Translations under genes and position numbers: made by a program
Notes under the pieces: model-generated
What the model was told of the DNA's origin: nothing
Seen by the model: only the letters and a program-made list of their open reading frames with translations
Database searches by the model: none
NCBI GenBank assembly: GCA_021904315.1
Contig: CM038925.1
Coordinates: 11,596,501-11,660,500 of the forward strand
From: Sphagnum magellanicum
Taxonomy: Eukaryota; Streptophyta; Sphagnopsida; Sphagnales; Sphagnaceae
Length of the DNA: 64,000 nucleotides
Direction of reading: 5' to 3'
Shown here: piece after piece, positions 49,931 to 61,703 of the stretch
Position numbering within the stretch: position 1 is the first letter of the stretch
Layout of the letters: the number at the start of each line of letters is the position of its first letter

Positions 49931-51570
49931 TTACCAATAATGGCACTTATAGCCCTTATAAAATGAAACAATAGTGTCATGAATCAAAACACACTATGAA
50001 AGGTGTCAAGAATCCTACTATTTGTAACTAGTGTTTTGTTTAGGAATTTTAAATGTGCCTTACATGGCAATCTTCCATAGGTAGATGTAAAAAAAAATGA
50101 TCTTCATCCCTAGGAAGATTTAGCCAAATTTGGCTATAAACCAAATATGAAATACAAATATTTACTCAAACTTCTATATTTATGGCTACACATTGAAAAC
50201 CAAATATAAAAATCCAACAATTTTTATTATTTTGTTTTTTTCATATTTGACCATTGAAACCCTCTAAATCATTTCATCTTCGAATTTCTCAATTTAATTT
50301 TTTCTTATTGGAAAATTTTCACAATAAAAAACCTATTTATAACACCTATTTTTTGTTGCAAGCACAAGCATTTGATCAATTCACATTTGGTCATTAAATT
50401 GTGTTTTCTTCTTCCTTGATTTTGGCTAAACCAAGAACCTCACTAGTACATTGAAATTAAATTCCTCAAGTTAAAAGAAATTGGAATGTGCAACCAAAAG
50501 AAGAACTTTAGTGCAACAACATCTATGCCGACTTCAAACCTAAGTAAAAGGTAGTCATGGTAAAAGGTGAAAACAATTTTTAAATCATAACTAATTATAC
50601 AAGCGATTACTTCATGTAAAATAAGCTTGATGTACATAGGTATTAAAACATTGTACATATGTGAAATCAGTAATACTTCCAAACACAAATAGAATCCAAA
50701 ACAAGATGACATCACCATTTGTAAAACATGATGTTAGTTTGGCAATTTCATGATAACAATGACTTAATGAATTCCATGATTGCCACTCCAAATTAAAGTA
50801 CACACATAGCATGCAAGGGTGCATCAACATGATGGTAGTATGTAAAGAAAGTATTGGTGGATGTTGAAAATGTACCACAATGTACCTCCAAAAATATTTA
50901 GACTCGAATAAAAGATTAAGAAACAAAGTTGGTCACAATTTGCTCAACATATGGTGTAGATCTATTTCTTGGTGTGATCACATTTCTAGTATACACATAA
51001 CAAGTTGTTCAACCTCCTTATTTTACCCAATCAAACATTGATCAAGAGATTACAAACAAGAAATGTGCAAACATTGTATTATGATCACAATGACATGTAT
51101 AGGAGGAGAATTGTACAAAACCATGGTAGCATTTGGTATACACAAAAAAAGGTGTATCCTTCAATAGTAGCTAATCATTGATGATGATAAATGGAAGGCA
51201 AAGAGATGGCACAAAGTTTTTTTTTGTGTTTACATAAAGTATTAATCCAACAATTCTAGGTAGCACTATTCACGACCACCAACAAACAACACATTCCATG
51301 CATTGCACCACTGGCCATGGAAATCTAAGTATTATTTCAATAGCTAGGAGTACCAATGCATTACTCTTTGTCACTCCAACTTAATGGCACATTCAACACT
51401 CCTCATACAATGGGCCCATTGTTGTCACGTACTCCAAACAAGCTCAATACTCCATTTACTTCATCTTTATTTCTTTTGAATAAGTTCGACAAGTTGGATC
51501 TAATCTTTTAGTTGTTCTGCATGATTGCATTTATCTTAAGGAACCACTACAATTTTTCCCAATGTATGTG

Positions 51571-51868
51571 CAAAGGAATTCATTGTTGCAAGCATGGTAA
51601 TGCATTAAAGAAAACTAATTTTTCCTTTGACAAGGAAGGATATTTATACACTATTATGTACCTACTATCCAAGTTTATACACATACATGCCAAGATCCAC
51701 TTTCAAACTTGCAAGGTAGTATGCTAATAACTTCTTAATTTATAACAAATTATTGTTAATTTGTTTCTACAATTAAATCATTACCTGCTTATGAACCAAT
51801 GTTTTCCATGCAGACGTTTGCATACTTCATGCAATTTGTTGCATCCAAGTGGATGAATGTTTTCAACA
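51571..51868 (-). repeat. 3' LTR of the copia element
   Basis: On the element strand it starts TGTTGAAAAC at 51868 and ends at 51571. It aligns along its length with 56152-56460, with scattered substitutions and a few small indels. The polypurine stretch GAAGGGGAGG abuts it at 51869-51878. Confidence 0.9.
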
Positions 51869-54800
51869 CCTCCCCTTCAATCTTATGCGGATTTGTAAGA
51901 TGAGCAACAAGACTGCCAAAATAATGTTTACAACCTACACTAAGTCAAAATGTTAGGTGTCATGGGTGGTGATCTAATATGCTAAATCCTACACTATTGA
52001 AATCATTGGTGTGTACAAATCCAAGCTCACTGCAAAGCTTGTAAAATAATGTACACCCAAGTGGTTTTGTAAAAATGTTAGCAATTTGGTCTTGTGAGGG
52101 CACATGTGTGATCTTCATAACATCATTTTGAACTTGTTTTTGAATATAATGATGATGGATTTGTATATGCTTAGTTCTTGCATGGAAAATAGGATTGTCA
52201 AAAAGTTTGATTGCACTTTGATTGTCACAAGAGATGATTGTTGGCTCTATGCTTTTGATAAAATTCAACTCTATTAATAATCTTTGCAACTAGACACCTT
52301 TTATGACATAACTTGATAGCCCCATGTACTAACTTTCCTTTGATGAAATTGCAACATGCAACTATTTATGGCTATGCCACGTAATAGGTGTTGATCCTAA
52401 AAGGAAAATGTAGCTGGTTGTTGATCTCCTATCATCTTTATCACCAACCATATCAGCATTTGAAAATTTGGACAAAACTCAATCCTCTCCTTGTCAATAG
52501 AGTAGGCCCATATCAATGGTATCTTTCACATATTTGTAAATGTGTTTTACAACATCCAAATGAGGCTTTTGAGGGTGCGTATAAAATTGATTAACATTAC
52601 TCATCGTAGAGCAAATGTCAGGTCGAAATTGTAAAATAAAGTTAAGTTTTCCAACCATGCGTTTGTAGATATGGGCATCTACCAAAAAACCATGTCTTTT
52701 GTGAAATGTAAATTTTTGATCATGGGAAAAATTGCAAGATTACAATTTTCCAAACCAAATTCTACCGAAATTTGAAGAATGTAACCTCGATGGGTAAGGA
52801 TGAACCCATCAAGTTGACGGATGTACTCCAATCCAAGAAAATGAATCAATGATCCCAAATCCTCCATGTCATAGGTTTGTTGAAGTTGTGTTTGAATGAT
52901 GTTGATCTTTTCGACATAATCTCTAGTGAGATAAATGTCATCAACATAAAATAGTAATATGGTTATTCGGCCATTTACAACATGGGTGAAATAAAGGTAG
53001 TTGTTTACATTTGAATGTTGAAGTCCTTGAGCATAAATCTAAGCATCAATGTTGGTGTACCACATTCTGGGAGACAATTTTAGCCCGTAAAGAGCTCTTT
53101 TGAACATGTAAACTTGAATTTCCTTGCTTGGAATAACATAGCCTTAAAGGTGCTGGATGTAAACATCCTCCTTGATTTTGCCATTTAAAAAAGTTTTTTA
53201 TAATCCAAATGAAAGAAAGGGCTAATTTTTGTGACTTGAAATGGTAGAAAAAGTTTGGAGACTATTATACTTAGCCACTAGGGCGTAAGTTTCTTCAAAA
53301 TCCTAACCTTGTTGTTGGAACCTTTTGGCAATAAGCCGCATTTTCACTTTACTAATGTACCATTTGCATGGTTCTTCATTCGATAAACCCATTTGGTCAT
53401 AATGGCTTGTTCACTAGGTGGTAAGTCTATAAGATGCTAATCATTTTTGTAAATTGATTTGATTTTGTCATCCATTACTATTCTCTAATTGACATTCAAG
53501 GCAACTTGCTAATATGAAGTTGGTTTTTGAAACTCAGTTAGACAACGTCATAGTCACCAAGATGAATTGATGGAACAAGAGGCTGACCAGATTGGGAAGT
53601 AAAATGTTTGGACTGTTGTGATTGTTGTTGTGTTGAAAAACTTGGATTTGTTTCATGGGAATCTTGATGATCTATTGAAAAACACATAGAAGGAGCCCCA
53701 ACAAGAGGTGAGCTTGAATCTATAATATCCAAGGTTGGGCTTGGAGTAACTACAACATTGCAAAACCCTAATTCAAAAGGAGGAAAAACATATTGAACCA
53801 CATGCACTTGTGAAAATGACTAGAGAATCCTTTTGAAAGAGAAATTTGGATTCATCAAATTTCACATCTTTGGACACTATGACTTTTCTAGAGGCAAGAA
53901 TGTAAGTACAAAAACCTTTGGATTGACAATCATACCCTTAGGAGGCTCCTACCACAAATTTCTTATCCAACTTTTTTCTTTGAGAATTGATGTGAATGTA
54001 ACAAACACTACCAAAGTTATGTAACATGCTAACATCAAGTTTATCACTAATCAAAATGTGATATGGAATAAGCCCCAAATTGGAATGAGAAAGAGTAATT
54101 TTCATTAAAAAAATTGCAATGTTTATAAATTTAGCCCAAAGAAAACTTGGCAAGTGAGTAGCACTAGCTAAACTACAATTCATGTTCAAGATAGTTTTGC
54201 TCTTTTGTTTTGCCACAACATTTTGATGTGGCATGTTTGGTTGAGTAAATTGTTGGTGGATATTGTGTTGTTTGCAATAATTATCAAATGTTGTGGAAAT
54301 GTATTCACCACCTTTGTCACTATGAAGGATGCAAATGGAGTTTTGGAGTTGTTTTTCAACATGAATTTGAAAAGTTTGAAACATGCCAAAAACATTACTT
54401 TTATTCTTTGAAAAAAAGACCCACCCATAATGTGAACAATCATTAGTAAATGTTAAGATATACCATCCTTCAATGAGAGACAATCAAAACAAAGGACCAC
54501 ATACATCACTATGGATTATTTCCAATGAAGTCTTGGAACGGTGAAAGTTTTGGTGTGGGGCTCTTTTTTTAGTTTGTTTTCCAAGTATGCATGCTTCATA
54601 AATTGGTCTTGATGGTTCAATCTTTGGTAGCCCAATGACAATCTCATGTTTTAACATTAAGATCATATTTTTCTGGTGGATGTGACCAAGGTGTTGATGC
54701 CAAGGTCTATTTAAAATTTGCCAAGTTTGGAGTTCTAAACAAATTAACAAGGTTTGAACATTAGGGATTATTTGAGAAAATATATAACCTAGTTGAAAAA

Positions 54801-56140
54801 TCACACACCCCATGACCAATGATTGAAAATTCATTACTCAGCACAAACACCATTTTTTCGTAAAAAAGAACCCACAAATTTCAATCAACAAGACATCCCA
54901 CAAAGAGAATATTTATTGACTCCTGGCACATAAAGAACATATTCTTTTACTAGTTTATTCACAGTCAGGCAAAACATGTGTTTTGTTGATAGTAGGGTGG
55001 GTATGCCCACTAACTATTTTGATGATTGTCTTGGAGTGTATGTTTTTGACTGCACCCAAGGCCTTACGATTCCCACTATTATGAGTTGATGTTCTTGAAT
55101 CAAGAAATCAATCATGATGAGGATTCTCATGCACACTCATCATGTTAAGATACAAAATTTTTGTAGCAAGGTCATCCGAAATGTAAGGAGGATCAACAAC
55201 TTGGAAATTATCAGTCTTTTCATTGTGAGTTTTAGCCAAATTGACATTTGCATGATTTACACCACCTTGCAACTTGCATAGTTCAGCTCACTTACGCAAT
55301 TTTTTTGTTAGTTTAGAACATTCATGCATGTAGTGAGTTGGTGAACCACAAAAGTTGCATTTGCCACAACTATGCAAATGAACTCTTTAGTTTCCATCAA
55401 ACTATTGAGCCAAAAAGTTGCTCTACCTTCGCATTGGCTTTCGGCCTCCCTTGGACACCCTTGAGGAGGAACTCCCACGAAACTAACCACATCCATGGAA
55501 CTTGTATGAACGCTAATCATTACATTTGCTATAGTGGTTGACATTCAAGCCTTCATGCTCGACTTTTTGAGTTCTTTTGATTTCACGGCGCAACTCTTCT
55601 TGAAGCATCATTGTAGTCAATTTAGTGAAAGAAGGCACTATGATTCTATACATAAGATTGTTAGCAAAAACTTCCCAACTATCTGGAAGTGTGGATAGAA
55701 TTTGAATGATCAACTCACTATCTGCCACACTCACACCAATGCTAGTTAGTTGATTTAATACCCCTTGGATTTGATTGAGGTAGTCACTCACTAACCCATC
55801 TTCTTCTAAGCGAAAACTATTCAACTTGTTTTTCAAGAGAATCTTTTTTGTCGTGCTATTGTTTTCGAATAGATCATGAAGAATTTTCCAACACATTGTT
55901 GGCTTTGTCACATTTGTGACATGTGCAACAAATCACCTATAGACAGGTTGATGATTGAGAGTGCTCTTTTTTTATGCCTAACCAAATCAGCCATTGTTAC
56001 TTGATTAGCTTGAACAACAAGACCCCGCTTTCTAGCTGATGTCCTAGATCTCTAAGCTTTTTCAAAAAACCAGAACAAATTGATAGATTTGATTAATGGA
56101 ACCTAGCTCACAATTAATCAAACAATGAATCACAAACCTG

Positions 56141-56151
56141 CTCTGATACCA
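56141..56151 (-). other. primer binding site of the copia element
   Basis: TGGTATCAGAG on the element strand, directly inside the 5' LTR, is the sequence complementary to the initiator methionine tRNA 3' end used by most plant copia elements. Confidence 0.9.
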
Positions 56152-56460
56152 TAAAAGAATTCATTGCTACAAGCAAAGTAATGTATTTAAGAAAACTAAT
56201 CTTTCCTTCAACAAAGAAGGATATTTATACACTGCTACGTACCTACTGTCCAAGTTCATATGCATACATGCCAAAATCCTCTTTCAGATCTGCAAGGCAG
56301 TATGCTAACAACTTCCTAATCTGTAACAATAATACAATAATTTATTGTTAATTTGTTACTACAACTAAATCATTACCTTCTTAAGTACCAATCTTCTCCA
56401 TGCAGACCTTTGCATACTTCATGCAATCTGCTACATGCAAGTGGATGAATGTTTTCAACA
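56152..56460 (-). repeat. 5' LTR of the copia element
   Basis: Starts TGTTGAAAAC at 56460 and ends next to the primer binding site. Slightly longer than its partner because of a small insertion in the acaataatacaataattta area. The outer end borders the ATGTG duplication. Confidence 0.9.
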
Positions 56461-56626
56461 ATGTGGAGGGTGGTGTGTCACCTTCAGTGAATGTTTTTGC
56501 CAGGATTTTGAGTTTGAGGAACCTGAAGTGTAAGGTTCTTCCTCTTGTCTCTAATGGATCAGAGCCACAGCCACCTGCTCATAAAAGAGAACACTCGACC
56601 AGTTCTTTATGCAGAGGTCAAGGACT

Positions 56627-56880
56627 GAGAACAGGGCTGTTCTGGGAATGAGGGTCCTGCACGAAGTGGGGAGCACAGGGCTGTTCTGGGAATTTGAGTC
56701 CCATGCTGAGCTCCAACCCAGTGCAGATCGCTTGTTCCCAGAACAGCCCATTCCTGGTCCTTACCCTAAACATATATATTTATTCTTCACAAGAACCTCG
56801 GGCAGAGCCCTAATTCCCAGAACAGCCCCATTCTTCGTCCTTACCTTACACAAATATATTTATTCTTCACAAGTACATTG
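56627..56880. repeat. inverted and direct repeats around CAGGGCTGTTCTGGGAAT
   Basis: CAGGGCTGTTCTGGGAAT occurs twice forward (about 56633 and 56677), and CCCAGAACAGCCC occurs twice inverted (about 56737 and 56817). Each inverted block is followed by ccttacc, an A/T-rich atatttattcttcacaag and a short tail, forming two ~80-bp direct copies. The whole can fold into a long hairpin, like a MITE or satellite fragment. Confidence 0.75.
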
Positions 56881-57127
56881 CTTAAGGAAAAGATACCAAT
56901 AACAGGGAAGAGTACATTCTGAGTAAGCTGTTTAATGGGATGATTTCTTCTCTTTGTTCTGCATGGCATGAATTTCAATTCAAAGACAGTATAGAGTGAT
57001 CAGAAGAATGCTGATCCAAAAGTGGAGGAGCAGAAGCAACCGATCATGGCCTCCATGTGTTGCATCACAATGGCTGTAGCTGCTGCCAAGTACCACATGA
57101 ATAGGGTGAAGATTCAAGCATCTACAT

Positions 57128-57245
57128 TGAAAATGTTTGTTATTGATATCAAGTACAAAGTCCAAGATGCTCTGGAAATGTTTGTTGTTGATGTCAAGTA
57201 CAAAAATCACAGATACGCTGTAAGTGTTTGTTATAGATAACAAGT
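57128..57245 (+). repeat. tandem repeat, ~47-bp unit
   Basis: Three diverged units of aaatgtttgttgttgatgtc followed by aagtac and a variable part, starting near 57129, 57176 and 57222. The period is close to but not fixed at a multiple of three. The open frame through it (KMFVIDIKYK, EMFVVDVKYK) has no known domain. Confidence 0.65.
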
Positions 57246-58484
57246 ACTAAAAGTCCCAGACTTCATTTTTCCGGAAATATCCAATGTTCATGTAATTGCT
57301 CATCTCTATAAGCTTTCTGCACAGTGCAATCCCTTTAAGAACCCTAATCAGAAAATAAGTCTGCAAGTAATAATGGTGGATGAGGGTGAAAAAAACTCAT
57401 GTACACCCCAAAATTGCACTGGTAGCCATTGAGAGTATGATGGCTCATGGCATAATGTAGACTTGTCATTCATATTTTCATATGCTCTGAAGGGAAGTTG
57501 AATCAATTGTCACTGGTTTGAATCAGCATGCACAACTGGTGCTAGCATCTGCATGTAGGTAACCCAAACTCAGGTCTGCTGATTTGACTACCATTTGTTG
57601 TTCAGTGGATTACAGGCATTGCCAATCTGGAAGAGGAGACCAAGGAGACCAAGGAAACCCATGAAGACAGCAAAACAATTCAAAAATCTTAAGGAGTTAG
57701 ATCCAGAGAGGGCACCTTGAGAACACCTCTAGCAATCACTGCAAATTGCCCTCACACCTCCCCCACCCATGACCTTGAACTGTATTTCAATGGTGGCAAG
57801 TTTGGCTAAAGTGTCACATCTGATTCTCAAATTGTGTTATTGTGATGAGACTAGCACAAGACTGACATGAGAATCCACATTTATACAACCACAGGTTTTG
57901 CACTGTTCTTAGAGAGTTCTTCATCCTCTGACAATACTTTCATCTCCAACTATTTGTCCATTATCTGTTGCTGTGTGTCTGCAGATCCTACTTTCCAGGA
58001 GCAGCATTGACATTTCATCTACAAAGCATAGGAACTACAGTGGCATGAAACTGCGCAATCTAAGTATAAAGAGACAAGGAATGAGAGCATTCTGCAAGAG
58101 CATGGATTGAGAAACTGCTGGTGGACCAAGCAGAAACAGTAGCCACAATATTAGTAAAACAGATTACTGAGCGATACAAAAAAAACCAGGTTAACACAAA
58201 CAAGAGAGAAACCAAGAAACAAAAATCTGGCAATTACAAGGTGCAATTGAGAGGAAAAGGGCAAAGAATGACATCCATGACATCACCCTGTTTTTGTGTC
58301 TTTTCAGGTGGATGATAATAACATTCCAAAGAGGAAAGAAAATAATGTTTTGAAATGAAGTGGTTGGTTAATTGACCAATGTGAAAGGGAATGAAGTCTC
58401 CCAAGCTGTTTGCTATCAACTGACAAAATTCATGATCCAGACATCTAGTCCTCAACAAGTAATATGACTAGTCCTTGAACCAAA

Positions 58485-61400
58485 TTACTGAGATACACCC
58501 AACCATTTTGTGAAATTCTCAAATTCTGTGTACTCACTGTCTGAAACCATAGTCTTGTACCAGGCTGCACCAGCCTTCTTCACTGCCTCTTTGTCTTCCA
58601 CCTAACCCCACCACAAATACACATCCAAAACTCAGGATTGTCATTCAAAAAGCTATATGCATGCAAAAAATGAAGATGCAGTCTCAAGATTGCATCCAGT
58701 CCCACCCATACTTCTGTGCTTATGTACTCACATGAGATGTTGGCCCACACAGTACTACTGTGACTAGTAAACAAGTCCACGGTGAACTGGAAAAGCATAG
58801 GCCATCCTACTTTGGGTGATCTGACTGACCAACTACATGTGGAGCTGACTTGCCATGCAAAGGGTTAGCTATGCTGGACAACCCAGACATGTAGTTGGCT
58901 AATTTGCCACCAGATAATTCCATCAGAGAAAATAACAGAAGCACACAACCCCACAGATACCACAGAGAGAACAACTCTCACAAGTATAGAGAAATCTCCG
59001 TAGTCACAATTAAGTAAACCAGGACCAGGCAAAAACACTCTTCCATTTTAAGTCAAAGAAAAACTCCCAGATAAGGACTGAAGAACAGGGAAGAAGAATC
59101 ACACAAAAGTGAAGAACAGATCAGAAAGGACAATAAGACTAAGTATGAACAGCACTGGCAATCTCTCACCTGTACATACATGATTATCTTCATAAATTCT
59201 GAGAATCTCTTAATGCAACATGAAAAGACTTTGGAGATGGCTATACAATAAGGAACTGGTGAGTTCAGATCTGACCAAAAGATCAGTAACCAACAGCAAA
59301 CAAGAAAAATAAGAGAGCCTGTGCTAAAGAAAAGGGACAATCAGACCCCGAAACAGAACTGATGAGCGGTTGGAAAAACAAAGCATGCTCAGGGACCTTC
59401 CACAACAACATATAATGCATTTAGAACCTACAATACATCTCAACTGACTTCATCAGTTCCTGGCAATGAGTGCAGGTTAATGTCAAAACTAACCAACATA
59501 CTGAATTTTCACTAGACTGGCTGTAACAGGAAAACACAGCCACAGCACTAGCTAGCTTTAGTGAAAAAGAATACATATCCTATCTATACAAGAAAGAGAA
59601 ATGCAAATGTTGCAGAAGGGAGACTGACAAGAAGATACCAAGTGAAAACCATACCTTTGAAATTTTCCTCTTACTATCAAGCTTCTCTGCCTTGGCCTTG
59701 GCCCTCTGTTCTTGTGCCAAAAGCTCCATCCTCCTTGCAGTTTTAGCATATGGGTTGAGTTTAAGCAGAGCACCAAGGTTCTTCAATGGGTTCTTCTTCA
59801 ATACCCGTCTCTTTATCTCTTGCTTCACTGGCCGGACAACACTCTGAATTTCATCAGAGTTGATGATTCTAGCCAAATCAGGGTTACTCATGATGGGTCG
59901 GGGAAGGGTGTAGTTCTTCTTCACAAGTGACTTTTTATCATAGTTGCCAAAGATAAAATCCAATTTCTCAAATGCAGATTTTGTCCATACAATGAAACGG
60001 CCAAAATGACCACCTGATAGACACAAAAAAAGAAGGTCAGTAGGTTATGAAACAGCATACAATACCTTGCAATGCAACAAACACCTAATAGAGGGATACT
60101 GGCCTCACACAAACAGCAACAAATTAAACCAAACCAACCATGCAAAGGATTGCATGAACTTCAGCACTGAGGGCAGAAATAGATATCTTCATAAGTAGTG
60201 ATCACTTCCCCATACTTGTACTTATAACTCAACCTGAAGAGAACTCAGAGCTAACACTGCAGATTAGGTTATTAGAGATTTCAGTTCTGACAACATCAGA
60301 AAACAGGATGAGAGTCAACTCTGAAGAGAGTCAGAAGTCAGAATGAGGACCAGTCCGAAAACAGGGCTGAAAAAGTGTTGGCTTTGAAATAAGAAATAAG
60401 AGTTGCAACAGTTGTGTCATTATTCTGGCTGAGAGAGTGTTGCAGACATGAAACGAGGTTGCACATGCCTGGATCACACATATTGGAAATCTAACGTGAA
60501 CCCACATTCTACTGCCCAAGAAGGTTTGCAAGAATAGAGAGAAGTCAAGACGTACTTACTATCAAAGAGTGTAAGCAAACAGGGCTTACAGCCATCCAGA
60601 GAAGAAAAACTCCTACTTCTGTTCTTAAACCCTAGAGACTTAACATTTTACCAGTACTTCTCCAGCAAACAGAAACTTAGCTGTTGTGATCATGGATTAT
60701 AATTCTCTACCACGATCCTCTCTCATATATATGCGTAAACGTCATATTTCGAAAGACTCAAAATCATTCAAAGAGACTTTTAAGTTGGTCGGATGTGTGG
60801 AGAAAACTCACCAGGAGCTAGTTGGAGTAGGTTCAACCGGTCCACGGAGACGATCTCCACGCCAGGGATATTCCTGAAAGACTTCACAAGCTTTGCACCC
60901 TCAGTGCCGTAGACGATAAGAGGGCCCCTGCGAGAGACATAGCGTCTGTTCCTCATTTTCCCTTTACCAGCGCGGATGTTATGGCTGGCCCTGACCTTCT
61001 CTACATCCTCATAAGCTCCGACTCTCTTCAGCAGCTTCACCGCAGCAGAAGTCTTCTCGATAGCCTCTACCGAATCGTTGAGAACCAGAGGCACCTCTGG
61101 AACTTTCTCAATGCGATGACCTCTGGCGAGAACCAGAGAGGGAATCGCCGATGCTGCCAATGCAGATGCAATAGCGTACCTCTTTTGATTCAGATTCACC
61201 TTGCGGTGCCATCGCCGCCAGATCTTGGTCGGAGCGAACATCCGACCACCTCGGCACATGTTCCCGAACGCTCCCTGCCCTGCGCGGTGCGTACCACCTC
61301 CTGGAACTCTGGGAATACGGGACACCGCTCTCCCCGTACCCCATGACTCCGCGGAAGTTTGATGGCCAGCTTTCGTGCTCACAGCATACGGCTGCCTCTT

Positions 61401-61538
61401 GTTCTTGGCCAGAGATGTGTGCACCGACTGCACCACATCCGGTCGAATTGGCGCCAGAAACACCGTAGGCAAAGTTGCGATCTCCGCATCACCCTCCCCT
61501 CCTTGCACTGTGACAAGTGGCCGAGCTGCAGCCGCCAT
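58485..61538 (-). CDS. RPL4: 60S ribosomal protein L4 (uL4), cytosolic
   Basis: Large-subunit protein whose long loop lines the peptide exit tunnel. Exons 61538-60812, 60013-59655 and 58601-58485 join in frame to 400 residues, close to the usual ~405 of plant RPL4. Exon 1 starts [12 protein letters not shown] and holds the typical core: [66 protein letters not shown]. Exon 2 covers [31 protein letters not shown] and [20 protein letters not shown]. Exon 3 gives [20 protein letters not shown] and the end WLGVSQ. No breaks. The upstream region carries telomere-like telo-box repeats, common in plant ribosomal protein promoters. Intron 2 contains an inverted copy of the dispersed repeat seen in HCF173 introns. 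Confidence 0.97.
59040..59180 (-). repeat. dispersed repeat copy in RPL4 intron 2 (inverted)
   Basis: Reverse-complemented it reads cagtgctgttcatacttagt, then gtgattcttcttccctgttc and ttcagtccttatctgggagt, matching the copies at 21595-21860 and 23450-23690 in order. Confidence 0.7.
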
Positions 61539-61661
61539 GTATCCTACTCACGAAGACACAAAGACGCTTCCAGAATCTGCTTGGAACGGGAAATCGACAA
61601 AGTGACAAAACTCGTCGACTGCGCTTGCCACTCACGGAAACAACACAGTGCCACAAACAAA

Positions 61662-61703
61662 GGCAAGGGTTAGGGCAAGGGTTAGGGCAAGGATTAGGGT
61701 TTC
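61662..61703 (-). promoter_or_regulatory. telo-box array upstream of RPL4
   Basis: Three 12-bp units GGCAAGGGTTAG (the last GGCAAGGATTAG), followed by GGTTTC. On the transcribed strand this gives AAACCCTAATCC, then CCCTAACCC twice, 125-165 bp before the ATG. Telo-boxes (AAACCCTAA) are established elements of plant ribosomal protein gene promoters. Confidence 0.75.

Larger units (their letters stand above)
43943..51570. other. A/T-rich intergenic DNA with repeats, no supported gene
   Basis: Contents: a C-run near 44238-44254 and G-run near 44687-44698; a dispersed-repeat copy at about 44565-44655; (ATT)n at 45600-45623; a perfect tandem duplication of about 22 bp (ggtcccatgatgtaccttaa unit) at 45890-45934; (TA)n(GA)n at 46742-46789; the minisatellite and possible Helitron end at 49660-49931; and an inverted dispersed-repeat copy at about 50080-50160. 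Open frames (47835-48254, 50443-50926) show no recognised domain. Confidence 0.5.
51571..56460 (-). mobile_element. Ty1/copia LTR retrotransposon, near-complete, inactive
   Basis: Two LTRs (51571-51868 and 56152-56460) flank about 4.3 kb, with target duplication ATGTG on both sides (51566-51570 and 56461-56465). Minus-strand order from 56.1 kb down is as follows. Primer site TGGTATCAGAG. Gag (about 55911-55270: QIL.TLPDSW region, then zinc knuckle CNFCGSPTHYMHEC). A degraded protease (FLDSRTSTH). GAG-pre-integrase (HQHLGHIH, 54834-54484). Integrase (IHSDVCGPL, HSDKGGEYIS, 54520-53940). Reverse transcriptase with FYVDD (about 52930) and LGSLIHFLGLEY. RNase H (ISCDNQSAIKLF, HARTKHI, 52289-51960). 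A polypurine tract precedes the 3' LTR. Stops and frameshifts interrupt it, and the integrase catalytic Glu appears replaced (VAKQKSKT where the family has VAERK). Confidence 0.93.
56461..58484. other. spacer and 3' flank of the RPL4 gene
   Basis: No supported gene. Contains fold-back/direct repeats at 56627-56880 and a tandem ~47-bp repeat at about 57128-57245. The remainder to 58484 is unremarkable and may include the RPL4 3' UTR. Confidence 0.45.

Noticed and set aside
49665..49940. Open frame with repeated SVSVKLPGP
   Set aside because: It is the minisatellite read in frame, interrupted by poly-Phe from T tracts; not a plausible protein.
57022..57240. 72-codon frame over the ~47-bp tandem repeat
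   Set aside because: Repeat period is not a clean multiple of three and no known family matches; treated as a DNA repeat.
60981..61673. Overlapping plus-strand open frames
   Set aside because: Antisense shadows of RPL4 exon 1.
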